This document shows, in pieces, positions 36,806 to 45,493 of a DNA stretch of 64,000 nt. Source of the stretch: Marinicella rhabdoformis (GTDB lineage: Bacteria > Pseudomonadota > Gammaproteobacteria > Xanthomonadales > Marinicellaceae); contig NZ_VTFS01000003.1 in NCBI RefSeq assembly GCF_009671245.1, forward strand, positions 511,160-575,159. The letters are read 5' to 3'. Each line of letters starts with the position of its first letter. The first letter of the stretch is position 1. The position numbers and the translations under genes were made by a program. The notes beneath the pieces were generated by a model. That model was not told the origin of the DNA, made no database searches, and worked only from the letters and a program-made list of their open reading frames with translations.

Positions 36806-37254
36806 CACAACACCAACTGTTTCATCGCATCAGACACCTCACCATTCATGGCCGGTACCTGATGACGCTGTTTCATCAAAGCGTCTTCGTTCCAAATCTC
36901 AAATTTACTGCCCAAGCCCAACATCACTACACGCTTCTCCATTGAAGCCACTTGACGCAATGTGATGGGTAACAAAACCCGAGAGCCTTTATCAGGAGAC
37001 AAATGGTAAGCCGAACCCACCAATCGACGCTGTAAATTGCGGTGCATGGGGTCAAATGTACTTAAAGCCATCACAGCATTTCGCACCTGCTCCCATTCCG
37101 CTTCGGGATAAAGCCAAAGTGAATCATTTTCATAGGCGTTATAGGTCAGCACCAGTTTATTTTGGCAAGCCTCAGCTATTGGCTCGCGATACATCGATGG
37201 TATCGCCAACCGGCCTTTGACATCCAAATTAAGGGCTACCTCCCCGTAAAACAC
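36805..37254 (-). CDS. mraZ: Transcriptional regulator MraZ
   Basis: AbrB-like DNA-binding protein that forms ring oligomers and, in E. coli, represses its own dcw promoter. 149 aa with two MraZ half-domains: LDVKGRLAIPSMYREPIAE, then SAYHLSPDKGSRVLLPITLR. Each contains the DxxGR / DKxxR core. The start codon is GTG at 37254 with GGAG 7 nt upstream. First gene of the dcw cluster, directly behind its probable operator. Confidence 0.96.
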   Translation of the reverse strand: MFYGEVALNLDVKGRLAIPSMYREPIAEACQNKLVLTYNAYENDSLWLYPEAEWEQVRNAVMALSTFDPMHRNLQRRLVGSAYHLSPDKGSRVLLPITLRQVASMEKRVVMLGLGSKFEIWNEDALMKQRHQVPAMNGEVSDAMKQLVL

Positions 37255-37288
37255 TACTTTACTCCACTAATTACACACAATTTCCCAC
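37254..37288 (-). promoter_or_regulatory. MraZ operator (four 10-bp-spaced boxes)
   Basis: On the minus strand GTGGG (37288-37284), GTGTG (37278-37274), AGTGG (37268-37264) and AGTAG (37258-37254) recur at exact 10-bp intervals with A/T-rich spacers. This matches the tandem TGGGN-type boxes known for MraZ. The last two units cover the ribosome site and touch the GTG start codon. Confidence 0.8.
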
Positions 37289-37296
37289 ATTATTGC

Positions 37297-37325
37297 ACTT
37301 TATGACCAAAACCACCCTAAGTCAA
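37297..37325 (-). promoter_or_regulatory. Candidate dcw promoter upstream of mraZ
   Basis: Minus-strand TTGACT (37325-37320), 17-bp spacer, TAAAGT (37302-37297), placing the start point at the first MraZ box, as expected for a repressible Pmra-type promoter. Confidence 0.7.
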
Positions 37326-37488
37326 GAAGCAAATTTAAAAAAACGTGTAATATCAACAACTTAACGAATATTTTACTTTAACAAACACTTCTAAGATATT
37401 GATTTAAAAAGTGAAAACCCTTAAATACAGGTAAATTGCACACAAGCCAGCTGATACAATAACCCACACACCTTAAATGAGCCCCAAA

Positions 37489-38448
37489 ATGAAACAGTGC
37501 CTACTTCTATTGATCCTACTGACAGTCAGCGCATGCCAACACACAACGAGCCTAAACAAGAAAGGCAGGCCCACACTTAACAGCTCAGAAATCCTTGACC
37601 AATCACTGTCCTCGGATTGGCGACAACCCGACCCAGAAAATACCTTATACATCACACTGAAGTCTGGTATTGTGGTTTTAGAACTGGCCACAAACCACGC
37701 ACCCAATCACACCAAGAACACCAAAGCATTGGTGAGGTCAGGCTTGTTCGACAACACCCGCTTTTACCGCGTCATCGACGGCTTCGTTGCCCAAGGCGGC
37801 CCAGAAACCGTACCCACATCTTTTCAATCTGAACGCTTTCAATCTGAACGTTTTCAATCTGAACGTTTTCAATCTGAAAACGGCAACCTGAGTATTGACC
37901 CAGAATTCAGCATCACATTCGATGAACCACTGCCAATCACACAAGTAAAAGACAATGACGGTTACGCACCAAAGGTGGGATTTTACAAGGGATTTGCCGT
38001 TGGTCAATCCAAAGACCAAAAGGAAAACTGGCTGCTTCATTGTTATGGCGCACTCGGCATGGGGCGCGCCAATGAAATCGACTCAGGCGGCACCGAATTG
38101 TATGTAGTTATTGGCCATGCACAGCGTTATTTAGATAAAAACGTCACCGTATTTGGACGTGTCATTTATGGCATGGAACATTTACAAGCCTTGAAAAGAA
38201 GCACCAGCTTAAATGGCCCAGTTGATGTCGAAGACCACAACCCAATCATAAAAATACAAGTCGCCAGCGACATGAATCCAAACGACCTGATCCCGTTGGA
38301 AATCCTCAAAACCGACTCCCAATCGTTCAAAGACTACATCCAAGCCCGAAAAAACCGCCAAGAACCCTGGTTTATCGACAGCAAAAACCACATTGATGTT
38401 TGTGCCATACAAGTACCGATCAGATTGAAAAACCAAGGAACACCCTAA
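37489..38448 (+). CDS. Cyclophilin-type peptidyl-prolyl isomerase, predicted lipoprotein
   Basis: Predicted periplasmic, outer-membrane-anchored PPIase. The N terminus MKQCLLLLILLTVSAC carries a lipobox (VSAC). An ATG 12 nt upstream is also possible; neither has a clear ribosome site. The cyclophilin domain is diverged: LYITLKSGIVVLELATNHAP, FDNTRFYRVIDGFVAQGGP, YGALGMGRANEIDSGGTELY and VFGRVIYGMEHLQALKR align with the usual strands. It is larger than PpiA (320 aa) with an unassigned C-terminal ~70 residues and a four-fold FQSER tandem insert after the QGG motif. Monocistronic, divergent from mraZ. Confidence 0.85.
   Translation: MKQCLLLLILLTVSACQHTTSLNKKGRPTLNSSEILDQSLSSDWRQPDPENTLYITLKSGIVVLELATNHAPNHTKNTKALVRSGLFDNTRFYRVIDGFVAQGGPETVPTSFQSERFQSERFQSERFQSENGNLSIDPEFSITFDEPLPITQVKDNDGYAPKVGFYKGFAVGQSKDQKENWLLHCYGALGMGRANEIDSGGTELYVVIGHAQRYLDKNVTVFGRVIYGMEHLQALKRSTSLNGPVDVEDHNPIIKIQVASDMNPNDLIPLEILKTDSQSFKDYIQARKNRQEPWFIDSKNHIDVCAIQVPIRLKNQGTP
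37822..37881 (+). repeat. In-frame 15-bp tandem repeat (4 units) in the PPIase gene
   Basis: Units at 37822, 37837, 37852 and 37867 all read TTTCAATCTGAA plus CGC, CGT, CGT and AAC, coding FQSER three times and FQSEN. Near-identity at codon level shows recent slippage expansion. Confidence 0.95.
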
Positions 38449-38857
38449 ACCTCCATACAAAAGAGGCCATCAAGGCCAGAAGTAACAAAGTGCTCAAAAA
38501 TAGGCCGCATATGATGCGAAGCCAATCTTACAAAAAATGTCAGAAACCACAAAGTTTATTATAGAAATTTGACACAGTTAAATGAGGATTTGCCCCAAAC
38601 CCCACTTTTCGTCGCAGGAGCGTAAAAGGATTTATTTTCTATCACCAAGTAATATCAATTTTTCTGTGTTTCTAAGCATAATCATGTAAATATAAATTAA
38701 TTAAGCTTTGGTAGGTCAGCCCTTTTTTCTTCTGCCACCTCTTTAAAATACTCAATAACATCTTCGCTTAATTTATTTCAATAAACCTGTTACTTTTAAA
38801 ATCTAATCACGTTATTAGCTGTATGTAATTAATAAAAATTTTAGGAGTAATACCAAA
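38449..38857. other. 409-bp intergenic region, no gene recognised
   Basis: AT-rich, stop-dense in all frames, with no tRNA, convincing terminator or repeat. The last 20 bases hold AGGAG, 10 nt before the next start codon. Confidence 0.5.
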
Positions 38858-40345
38858 ATGAGGATATTCACTTTTATTTCAGCGGCTCTTTTCATCTCTG
38901 CTTGCAACGGTAATGGAAAAATGGCGGGGTATCAAACATTTCAGACTGGCATCTTAGATGTAAAAACTCAAGTTGATAATTACTTAAGTGAAGTAAAAAA
39001 AACGCATAACATTCCCGGAATGGCTTTGGCAGTTATTCAAAACGAAAAGTTGATATATCAAAGTTACATGGGCAAAGCATCGCTAGAAAAAAACACCAAG
39101 GTAAATAAAAACACGTTGTTCCGAATTTTTTCTGCAACAAAACTGATTACTTCTGTTGCTGTATTTCAGTTGATAGAGCGAAGACAGCTAAAATTAAGTG
39201 ATTCTATTGAAACATATTTACCAGATATACCAACCAAATGGCGTCACATTAAAATTGAAAACCTACTAACCCACTCATCAGGGTTACCAGACCTGGTTGC
39301 TTTTAAAAGTGAGTTGAATGATTCAGATCTATTAAAAAAACTTTATGATGCACCCATCGAGTTTGAGCTGGGTAAACAATTCAGCTACAACCAAACTAAC
39401 TATTGGTTATTGGCTGAGATTATTGAAAAAATTACTGGTTCAAGCTTTGCTTCGTTTGTGCTTGAAAATCAATTTGATAATAATAGTCAAGAGGTTATGT
39501 TTTCATCGGATTCTAACCAGTTAATACTTAACAGGGCAACCAGATATAACTATAACTCTAAGAATAAAGCTTTTGACAAGGACACCAATAACAGTGGCGC
39601 AAGGGGACATTCGGGCAATGGGTTAAATATCACTTTAAATCAATTTATTGAATGGAATCGCAAACTAGATAAAAACTTATTAATAAATGATTCAAGCAAA
39701 ATGAAAATGTGGTCCCATTATGAATATACTAACAAAGAAGATAAGTTCATGTATGGATGGAAAAGCTACCCGGTTAACGGCATCGAATCCGTTGGCTTTT
39801 CAGGTGGGAATTTAGCCGGGTTTAGAAAGTTTATCAATCATGACACGACTGTAATATTTCTTTCAAATGGTTACCAAACCCCCGTCTATGACACCATAAT
39901 AAATGACATCTTAAGAATGACAGTAAAAATACTAAAAAACCAAGATTTAGCCTTGGAAGCAGATGTTATGACTTTAATTCTTGAACGTGATTATGATAAA
40001 GCACAAACTGCTTACTCACTTTTAAAAGATCAAAACCCAGAAAGTGATTTCTCTAATTTGAATTGGAACATCAACAGTCTGGGAAATGTTTTACAATACA
40101 TAGAAAATAACAAAGAGGAAGCAGTAAAAGCATTTCAATTCAATGTTCAGGCCAATCCTGACTGGTGGGTTTCCATGGCCTCTTTTGCTGAGATACAAGA
40201 GTCTTTACGTAATTTCGATATTGCTTTAAGTTATTACCAGAAAGCCATTCAACTGAACAATAAAAATGAATGGAATTACAACAGCAAAATGACTGAACAA
40301 GTCAGCCTGCTCAAGAAAAAGCTGAATTCATCAGAAGTTAATTAA
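38858..40345 (+). CDS. Beta-lactamase-fold serine hydrolase lipoprotein with C-terminal TPR region
   Basis: Class C beta-lactamase/EstB-type serine hydrolase, likely a peptidase or esterase rather than a resistance enzyme. The N terminus MRIFTFISAALFISAC has a lipobox. The catalytic SxxK is FSATKLIT near residue 91; the YxN position reads SYNQTNYWLL, a variant common in Bacteroidetes-type relatives. GFSGGNLAGF occupies the KTG/HxG position. Residues after about 365 form helical repeats (YDKAQTAYSLLKDQNPES, FDIALSYYQKAIQLNNKNEW) like TPRs. Codon use is much more AT-rich than the neighbours, suggesting transfer, and a transposase relic lies just downstream. Confidence 0.85.
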   Translation: MRIFTFISAALFISACNGNGKMAGYQTFQTGILDVKTQVDNYLSEVKKTHNIPGMALAVIQNEKLIYQSYMGKASLEKNTKVNKNTLFRIFSATKLITSVAVFQLIERRQLKLSDSIETYLPDIPTKWRHIKIENLLTHSSGLPDLVAFKSELNDSDLLKKLYDAPIEFELGKQFSYNQTNYWLLAEIIEKITGSSFASFVLENQFDNNSQEVMFSSDSNQLILNRATRYNYNSKNKAFDKDTNNSGARGHSGNGLNITLNQFIEWNRKLDKNLLINDSSKMKMWSHYEYTNKEDKFMYGWKSYPVNGIESVGFSGGNLAGFRKFINHDTTVIFLSNGYQTPVYDTIINDILRMTVKILKNQDLALEADVMTLILERDYDKAQTAYSLLKDQNPESDFSNLNWNINSLGNVLQYIENNKEEAVKAFQFNVQANPDWWVSMASFAEIQESLRNFDIALSYYQKAIQLNNKNEWNYNSKMTEQVSLLKKKLNSSEVN

Positions 40346-40416
40346 TATGCAATACACGCAGTTCAAATCAGGACAGACATCTCTTTCAACACTTTGTAAT
40401 TAACTCCCTACAAACC

Positions 40417-40653
40417 ATGTCCAGAATATGGGCAGCGATTATGTCGAACCATATACATATAGTTTTGCGTGTTGGTGACACCATTGATTGTCCTGCTAAT
40501 CGAGTTCTGATGGCATGGCAAAATTTGTACTCAATACCAGTCCTATGTGACAGGTATTTGAAAGATGAAATCGAGACTTAAGCTGAGCTTAGGCGTGTAA
40601 TGGAATTTGTTGAAGATTACCGTGCAAGGTTAATGTTTGTTTCATGGTATTAA
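40417..40653 (+). pseudogene. Remnant of a Y1/HUH transposase (REP-associated type)
   Basis: The frame from ATG 40417 reads IWAAIMSNHIHIVLRVGD, containing the HxH metal motif of IS200/REP-associated tyrosine transposases in its MSNHxHxVL context. It continues AWQNLYSIPVLCDRYLKDE, an in-frame stop at 40579-40581, then RVMEFVEDYRARLMFVSW before a second stop. The order and spacing match the middle of ~320-aa transposases of this family. The N-terminal part and the C-terminal tyrosine region are missing, so the gene is dead. It borders a palindromic repeat array. Confidence 0.8.
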
Positions 40654-40689
40654 ATTATTTAATGAAGACTTTCACGATTCGCCCAACAC

Positions 40690-41190
40690 AGAAACACCCT
40701 AACTCAGCTCGCTGAGACGGATTCTGAGTGTGAAGGTCAAATCGGGCGATTTTTCTAATGGCCGTGAGCGTACGTTAGTAAGTGAGTGGTCTTATAAAAT
40801 CAGCCAAACTTGAAATACTCTAACTCAGCTCGCTGAGGGGCATTTTGAGGCGGAAGATCAAGGCGGATTTAATTTTTGATTTGTGCGCAAACGACAGTAT
40901 GTAAGCCACTCAAAAACCAAATCCAACCCAAAGATCCCTCAGCTCGCTGAGACGGATTCTGAGTGTGAAGGTCAAGGCGGGCGATTTTTCTAATGGACGT
41001 GAGCGTACGTTAGTACGTGAGTGGTCTTAAAAAATTCGCCCAACGCAGGAATTCCTCAGCTTGTTGAGGGAAAATCTGAGCAAGAAGATCAAGGCTGAGA
41101 CTTATTTTGACTTCCTGAGCGTACGACAGTACGTGATGGTATCAAAAAAAGCCGACAACGCAGATATTCATACTCAGATTTTTCCTCAAA
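40690..41190 (+). repeat. Array of four ~117-bp palindromic repeats plus a partial fifth
   Basis: Each unit has CTCAGCTCGCTGAG (or a variant) at 40703, 40824, 40938 and 41055, giving periods of 121, 114 and 117 bp. A block resembling GATCAAGGCGGGCGATTTTT follows, and then a second palindrome CGTACGTTAGTACG (exact at 41004-41017; variants at 40769 and 41120). Units 1 and 3 are most alike; 2 and 4 are diverged. A fifth unit breaks off near 41190 at the end of the ctlX gene. No coding capacity. Confidence 0.88.
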
Positions 41191-42106
41191 AGATTTCGCC
41201 GATCATGCAGCGTAACGAGCCTCCAGCCTTTTCCAGTTCAGAAACCTCAACACCATGGAGGTCCAAACCCCAATTAGTCAAAGTCTTCTTCGAAGACGCC
41301 GAAAGGGTATCGTAGGCCGTTTGACTGAACAACACATCCCTTTCAGTGATAGAAATACAATTACCACAAAATGCCAATTTCTCTTCATCAGATAAATACA
41401 ACACACGGCCCTCATAAAAATCATCAATCGCCTGTACCACATCCGGATCTGCAAAAGACGCTTTGTGTAAAACGCAGCCCACACTCGCCAAAGAAGCCAT
41501 CACCACATTGGTATGGTATTCACCTTCGGCCAAGTCAAATTGAAAAGTCAAATCCAATTGAAAACCTTCATCTAATTCTACCGCACCTGCATCATCTACA
41601 CGCTCAGTCATACCCACAAAGCCAACATTGCGACCACGGTCTGGCACCAACACACCGGTCAATTCAGCAATCGCCCTGTGGTGCTCAATCACATATTCTT
41701 CATAGCCCAAAACACCATTGAAAAACTTGCGAATGTCTCTGCGTTCGGTTTCTAACTGCCTGTTTGGGTATTTCATTGAACCGACGATGTACCTGCGGTT
41801 GTGGTTGGTGGCAAAAGCATTGTTGGGAAATACAGCATCAGGCGTGTCCTCTGAACCTGGAAAGGTCAACACTGGGATACCAAAATCAGTCAACGTTCTG
41901 GCCAAATGCATCTGCTGGTAAATGGCCAGTTTTTCATCTACATTCTTGTCCATTTGCATGTACTCATTATCTTGAGCCGTTTGCTCATTCAATGAGAAAC
42001 CCACCGGACTCACCATAAACGCGGCCTTCATGGCCACTTCTTGCTTGATGTTGAATTGCTTCAACTCTTGCACCTTTTTAAAGTCAGCAATGTTTTTAAC
42101 TAACAT
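41186..42106 (-). CDS. Amidinotransferase/arginine deiminase-fold hydrolase (CtlX-like)
   Basis: Guanidino-group-modifying enzyme of the pentein fold. 306 aa with SPVGFSLN (substrate loop), PDAVFPNNAFATNHN (Asp), the histidine region GEYHTNVVMA and the catalytic cysteine in GGSLRCMIGEIF at the C terminus. This matches proteins named citrulline utilisation hydrolase (CtlX) by family. The substrate, probably arginine or citrulline, is inferred. The ATG at 42106 has GAGGA upstream and overlaps dusA by 7 bp, so it is the last gene of the dapD operon. Its stop lies at the edge of the repeat array. Confidence 0.85.
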   Translation of the reverse strand: MLVKNIADFKKVQELKQFNIKQEVAMKAAFMVSPVGFSLNEQTAQDNEYMQMDKNVDEKLAIYQQMHLARTLTDFGIPVLTFPGSEDTPDAVFPNNAFATNHNRRYIVGSMKYPNRQLETERRDIRKFFNGVLGYEEYVIEHHRAIAELTGVLVPDRGRNVGFVGMTERVDDAGAVELDEGFQLDLTFQFDLAEGEYHTNVVMASLASVGCVLHKASFADPDVVQAIDDFYEGRVLYLSDEEKLAFCGNCISITERDVLFSQTAYDTLSASSKKTLTNWGLDLHGVEVSELEKAGGSLRCMIGEIF

Positions 42107-43110
42107 GTCATTTCCTCAGTCGTTTGTTTTTCAGTTACAAAAGCGCGTGCTTCATCCAGCACCGCCACATCATCTTTCCTTCTTGGCGCTTCTGTTACCA
42201 AGTAAGATTTGTATTTTTTGTTGCCCATCTCGCCATGGAACAGACCCAATATGGGTCGAATCAACCAATGCAGACTCGAACCTTGTGCAATTTGTTCGGT
42301 GCAATAGTGTTTATAAGCTTGCAACACATCGTCTTTGTCACTGCTCATGGCCTTCATGCCGGCTGCATCGTGCATGTCACGAATCAACCATGGCGCGTTC
42401 CAAAAAGCACGACCTACCATGATACCGTCATTTTTTTGCCAATGTGTTTCGGCATCTGCAACGGTATTGATGCCGCCATTGAGCACCACATTCAACTCAG
42501 GGTTTTCTGCCTTGAGTCGGTAAGCATAATCATATTTCAAGGGTGGTACATGGCGATTTTGCTTGGGGCTCAAACCTTTCAATAAAGCATTGCGGGCATG
42601 GACAATAAACGTTTCGCAGCCCGATTGTTTGACCACCTGTATAAAATGATTAAATGCTTCAAAGCTGTCCTGCTCATCCACACCAATACGCGACTTGATG
42701 GTGATGGGAATATCCACGGCTGATGCCATGGCTTCATAACATTCAGCCACCAATTCAGGCTCTTTCATCAAACAAGCACCAAAACGGCCTTTTTGTACCC
42801 GATCACTTGGGCAACCTACATTCAAGTTCACTTCACTGTAGCCATAATCCTCTGCAATGCGCGCACAAGTGGCTAAATCCTTGGCATCCGAGCCGCCTAA
42901 CTGTATGGCCACTGGATTTTCTTCAGGCGAAAATCCAATGTATTTATCCCTGTCTCCGCGCAAGATGGCCGGCGCCGTCACCATTTCGGTGTACAACATC
43001 ACTTGACTGGAAATCAGTCGATGAAAATACCGACAATGTCGGTCTGTCCAATCGAGCATCGGCGCAACACAAAGTTTGTGCGAATCGATTGTGTTTAGCT
43101 TTTTGTTCAT
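42100..43110 (-). CDS. dusA: tRNA-dihydrouridine(20/20a) synthase DusA
   Basis: FMN enzyme reducing U20/U20a in the tRNA D loop. 336 aa from the ATG at 43110 (ATGA overlap with dapE). Motifs: LCVAPMLDWTDRHCRYFHRL, EVNLNVGCPSDRVQKGRFGA with the catalytic Cys, ITIKSRIGVDEQDSFEAF, FIVHARNALLKGLSPKQNR and VVLNGGINTVADAE. An earlier ATG at 43146 lies inside dapE and is unlikely. Confidence 0.96.
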   Translation of the reverse strand: MNKKLNTIDSHKLCVAPMLDWTDRHCRYFHRLISSQVMLYTEMVTAPAILRGDRDKYIGFSPEENPVAIQLGGSDAKDLATCARIAEDYGYSEVNLNVGCPSDRVQKGRFGACLMKEPELVAECYEAMASAVDIPITIKSRIGVDEQDSFEAFNHFIQVVKQSGCETFIVHARNALLKGLSPKQNRHVPPLKYDYAYRLKAENPELNVVLNGGINTVADAETHWQKNDGIMVGRAFWNAPWLIRDMHDAAGMKAMSSDKDDVLQAYKHYCTEQIAQGSSLHWLIRPILGLFHGEMGNKKYKSYLVTEAPRRKDDVAVLDEARAFVTEKQTTEEMTC

Positions 43111-44237
43111 TTCAACATGCGCTTGATTAAATCGAGGTAAATACACTCTAACAACAACAAATTACGCACCGGCTGACTTTCATTCACTCGGTGTATGGTT
43201 TTATTAATCGGCCCCAACTCCATGGTCGCGATGCCATGTGGCGCGACAAAACGGCCATCAGAGGTACCACCACCGGTATTGAATTCGGGCTTGACGCCAG
43301 CAATCTGTTCAATCGACTCACGCAATTGTGTTTTAAAGTGTTCGTCCTTACAGTGAAAAGGCTCACCTGATAACTGCCATGTCAGCTCATACTCAAGACC
43401 AAACTGCAACAGCACTTGCTCCAACTGCTCTGACAGTGATGCTTGGGTTGACTCTGGGCTGTAGCGAAAATTGGCCTGCAATAACATCGAACCGGGAATC
43501 ACATTCGCAGCGCCTGTACCTGCTGAAACATTTGAAATCTGAAATGATGTGGGTGGAAAGTCATCATTACCTTCATCCCAAACCACATGATTCAAAGCAT
43601 CAATCGCTTTGGCCGCCTTGAACACTGGGTTTTCAGCGTTTTGTGGATAAGCCACATGACCTTGTTTACCTAAAATCTTGATGAACACATGCAAAGAACC
43701 TCGACGACCCACACGCACTGTGTCCCCTAATTTTTCTGAAGAACTCGGCTCACCAACCAAACAACAATCAAAATGATGGTCTTTTACCATCATCGGCATG
43801 AACCTTTTGACACCGTCTTTGGCCTCGCCTTCTTCATCTGAAGTTAACATCAAACCAATCTTGCCTTTGTGATTCGGATTTTCACCAACAAATTTTTCCA
43901 TCGCCAGAATCATGGCTGCCACCGAACCCTTCATGTCAGCCACACCACGACCGTGCATGATGCCGTTTTCAACATGACCACTTAATGGATCATGCGTCCA
44001 ATCAGCCACATCGCCTGTTGGCACCACATCAGTATGACCCAGAAACAACAAAGATGGCCCTTCGCTTTCACCATGCCAAATCAAGACGTTATCAACTGGC
44101 CCCAATTGATGGTGCGCACCTTGAAATCCCTGGCCTTCCATGCGGTTCATGATCAAAGGTATACAACCGGCATCATCCGGTGTGAACGATGGCTTTTGAA
44201 TCAACTGACGCGCTAACGTAATGACTTCTGCTTCCAT
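43107..44237 (-). CDS. dapE: Succinyl-diaminopimelate desuccinylase DapE
   Basis: M20 dizinc hydrolase producing LL-DAP and succinate for lysine and peptidoglycan. 376 aa with LLFLGHTDVVPTGDVADW, MHGRGVADMKGSVAAMI, LTSDEEGEAKDGVKR (catalytic Glu), the lid domain, FNTGGGTSDGRFVA and ELGPINKTIHRVNE. It lies in the dapD-yffB-dapE order, 15 bp after yffB. Confidence 0.97.
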   Translation of the reverse strand: MEAEVITLARQLIQKPSFTPDDAGCIPLIMNRMEGQGFQGAHHQLGPVDNVLIWHGESEGPSLLFLGHTDVVPTGDVADWTHDPLSGHVENGIMHGRGVADMKGSVAAMILAMEKFVGENPNHKGKIGLMLTSDEEGEAKDGVKRFMPMMVKDHHFDCCLVGEPSSSEKLGDTVRVGRRGSLHVFIKILGKQGHVAYPQNAENPVFKAAKAIDALNHVVWDEGNDDFPPTSFQISNVSAGTGAANVIPGSMLLQANFRYSPESTQASLSEQLEQVLLQFGLEYELTWQLSGEPFHCKDEHFKTQLRESIEQIAGVKPEFNTGGGTSDGRFVAPHGIATMELGPINKTIHRVNESQPVRNLLLLECIYLDLIKRMLK

Positions 44238-44252
44238 ATCAATATCCTGTGC

Positions 44253-44564
44253 TCAATAACCTATACGATAATTTTTTCCATCAAACACAACCGGACGTTT
44301 GATTAAAGTTGGGTTAGCCACCAACAAACCCACATTGGGCTCAATCTTCTGAAACTCGTCTAACTGCTTCCATGTGGTGCTTCTTTTGTTCAATAACTGG
44401 CTTAACTCAATGTCAGCCAACATGGCATTAACCAAATTTTCATCAATCCCATGAACTCGAAAGTCATGCAGCTTTGTATCAGGACCACCATTTTTACAAT
44501 CTGCTTTGGCTGATTTCATGGCAGCACGGACTTTGTCACAATTTTTTATGCCGTAAATTATCAT
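44253..44564 (-). CDS. ArsC/Spx-like thioredoxin-fold protein (YffB family)
   Basis: 103 aa with the N-terminal [15 protein letters not shown], a single cysteine instead of a Cxx[14 protein letters not shown] and the cis-proline/arginine region [20 protein letters not shown]. YffB-like proteins are glutathione-linked thiol reductases of uncertain role and often lie beside dapE, as here. It overlaps dapD by 4 bp. Confidence 0.9.
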   Translation of the reverse strand: MIIYGIKNCDKVRAAMKSAKADCKNGGPDTKLHDFRVHGIDENLVNAMLADIELSQLLNKRSTTWKQLDEFQKIEPNVGLLVANPTLIKRPVVFDGKNYRIGY

Positions 44565-45376
44565 GAGCGCAACAATTCGTTGATTGAAGTTTTGGCACGT
44601 GTTTTTTCGTCCACTTTTTTAACGATCACCGCACAGTTCAATGCATACTTGCCATTCTCTGCCGGCAAGGAACCTGCAACAACAACCGAACCCGGTGGCA
44701 CGTAACCGTAACTGACCGTATCGGCTTCGCGGTCATAAATCTTGGTGCTTTGCCCAATGAACACACCCATAGAAATAACGCTGCCTTTGCCTATGCGTAC
44801 GCCTTCAACTACCTCACTTCGTGCGCCAATAAAACAACCGTCTTCAATGATGGTTGGCGCGGCTTGTAACGGCTCCAAAACACCACCGATACCCACACCA
44901 CCTGATAAATGTACGTCTTTCCCAATTTGGGCACAACTGCCTACAGTAGCCCAAGTATCAACCATGGTGCCTTCATCAACATAAGCACCAATGTTGACAT
45001 AGGAGGGCATACACACCACACCTTTGCCGAGAAAAGCACCACGCCTTATGGTTGCCGGCGGCACAATTCTGGCACCCACACGACTGAATTCCGCTTCGTC
45101 AGCACCCTCAAAACGACACGGCACTTTATCCCAGTATTCATGGGTAGACCCTGGCATGACTTGGTTTTTAGATACAGTGAAAAACAGTAAAACCGCTTTT
45201 TTTAACCATTCATTAACTTGCCAATCACCTGCCACTGGCTCAGCCACCCTGAATTGACCAGTTTCAAGACCGTTTATGGCCTCATGGATGCTGGCGCCAA
45301 ATTGTTCATCTAAAGCTTCTGGTGTAAGGTTTGTACGCGCTTCCCACGCAGCTAAAATTTGTTGTTCTGTCGGCAT
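44561..45376 (-). CDS. dapD: Tetrahydrodipicolinate N-succinyltransferase DapD
   Basis: Succinylates tetrahydrodipicolinate in the DAP/lysine branch. 271 aa (E. coli 274) from the ATG at 45376. Left-handed parallel beta-helix of hexapeptide repeats ([58 protein letters not shown]) with the helical N-terminal domain. First gene of the dapD-yffB-dapE-dusA-ctlX unit. Confidence 0.97.
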   Translation of the reverse strand: MPTEQQILAAWEARTNLTPEALDEQFGASIHEAINGLETGQFRVAEPVAGDWQVNEWLKKAVLLFFTVSKNQVMPGSTHEYWDKVPCRFEGADEAEFSRVGARIVPPATIRRGAFLGKGVVCMPSYVNIGAYVDEGTMVDTWATVGSCAQIGKDVHLSGGVGIGGVLEPLQAAPTIIEDGCFIGARSEVVEGVRIGKGSVISMGVFIGQSTKIYDREADTVSYGYVPPGSVVVAGSLPAENGKYALNCAVIVKKVDEKTRAKTSINELLRS

Positions 45377-45493
45377 AACTTTGGTTGATTCTGAAAGGCC
45401 TGAATTATAGTACGCAGACAAGCAAATGTCTTTAGCATCAGGTGGCAAGTTGCTTCATTATCAGAAAATGTTCTTGATTTCAGCCCCAATTGT

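Noticed and set aside
38449-38857. Possible small gene or pseudogene in the 409-bp gap.
   Set aside because: All frames are stop-dense and no family motif was recognised.
40690-41190. CRISPR array.
   Set aside because: Whole ~117-bp units repeat with divergence; there are no short identical repeats with unique spacers and no cas genes.
41061-41315. Plus-strand frame across the repeat array end.
   Set aside because: It runs through non-coding repeats and antisense to the ctlX C terminus; no ribosome site.
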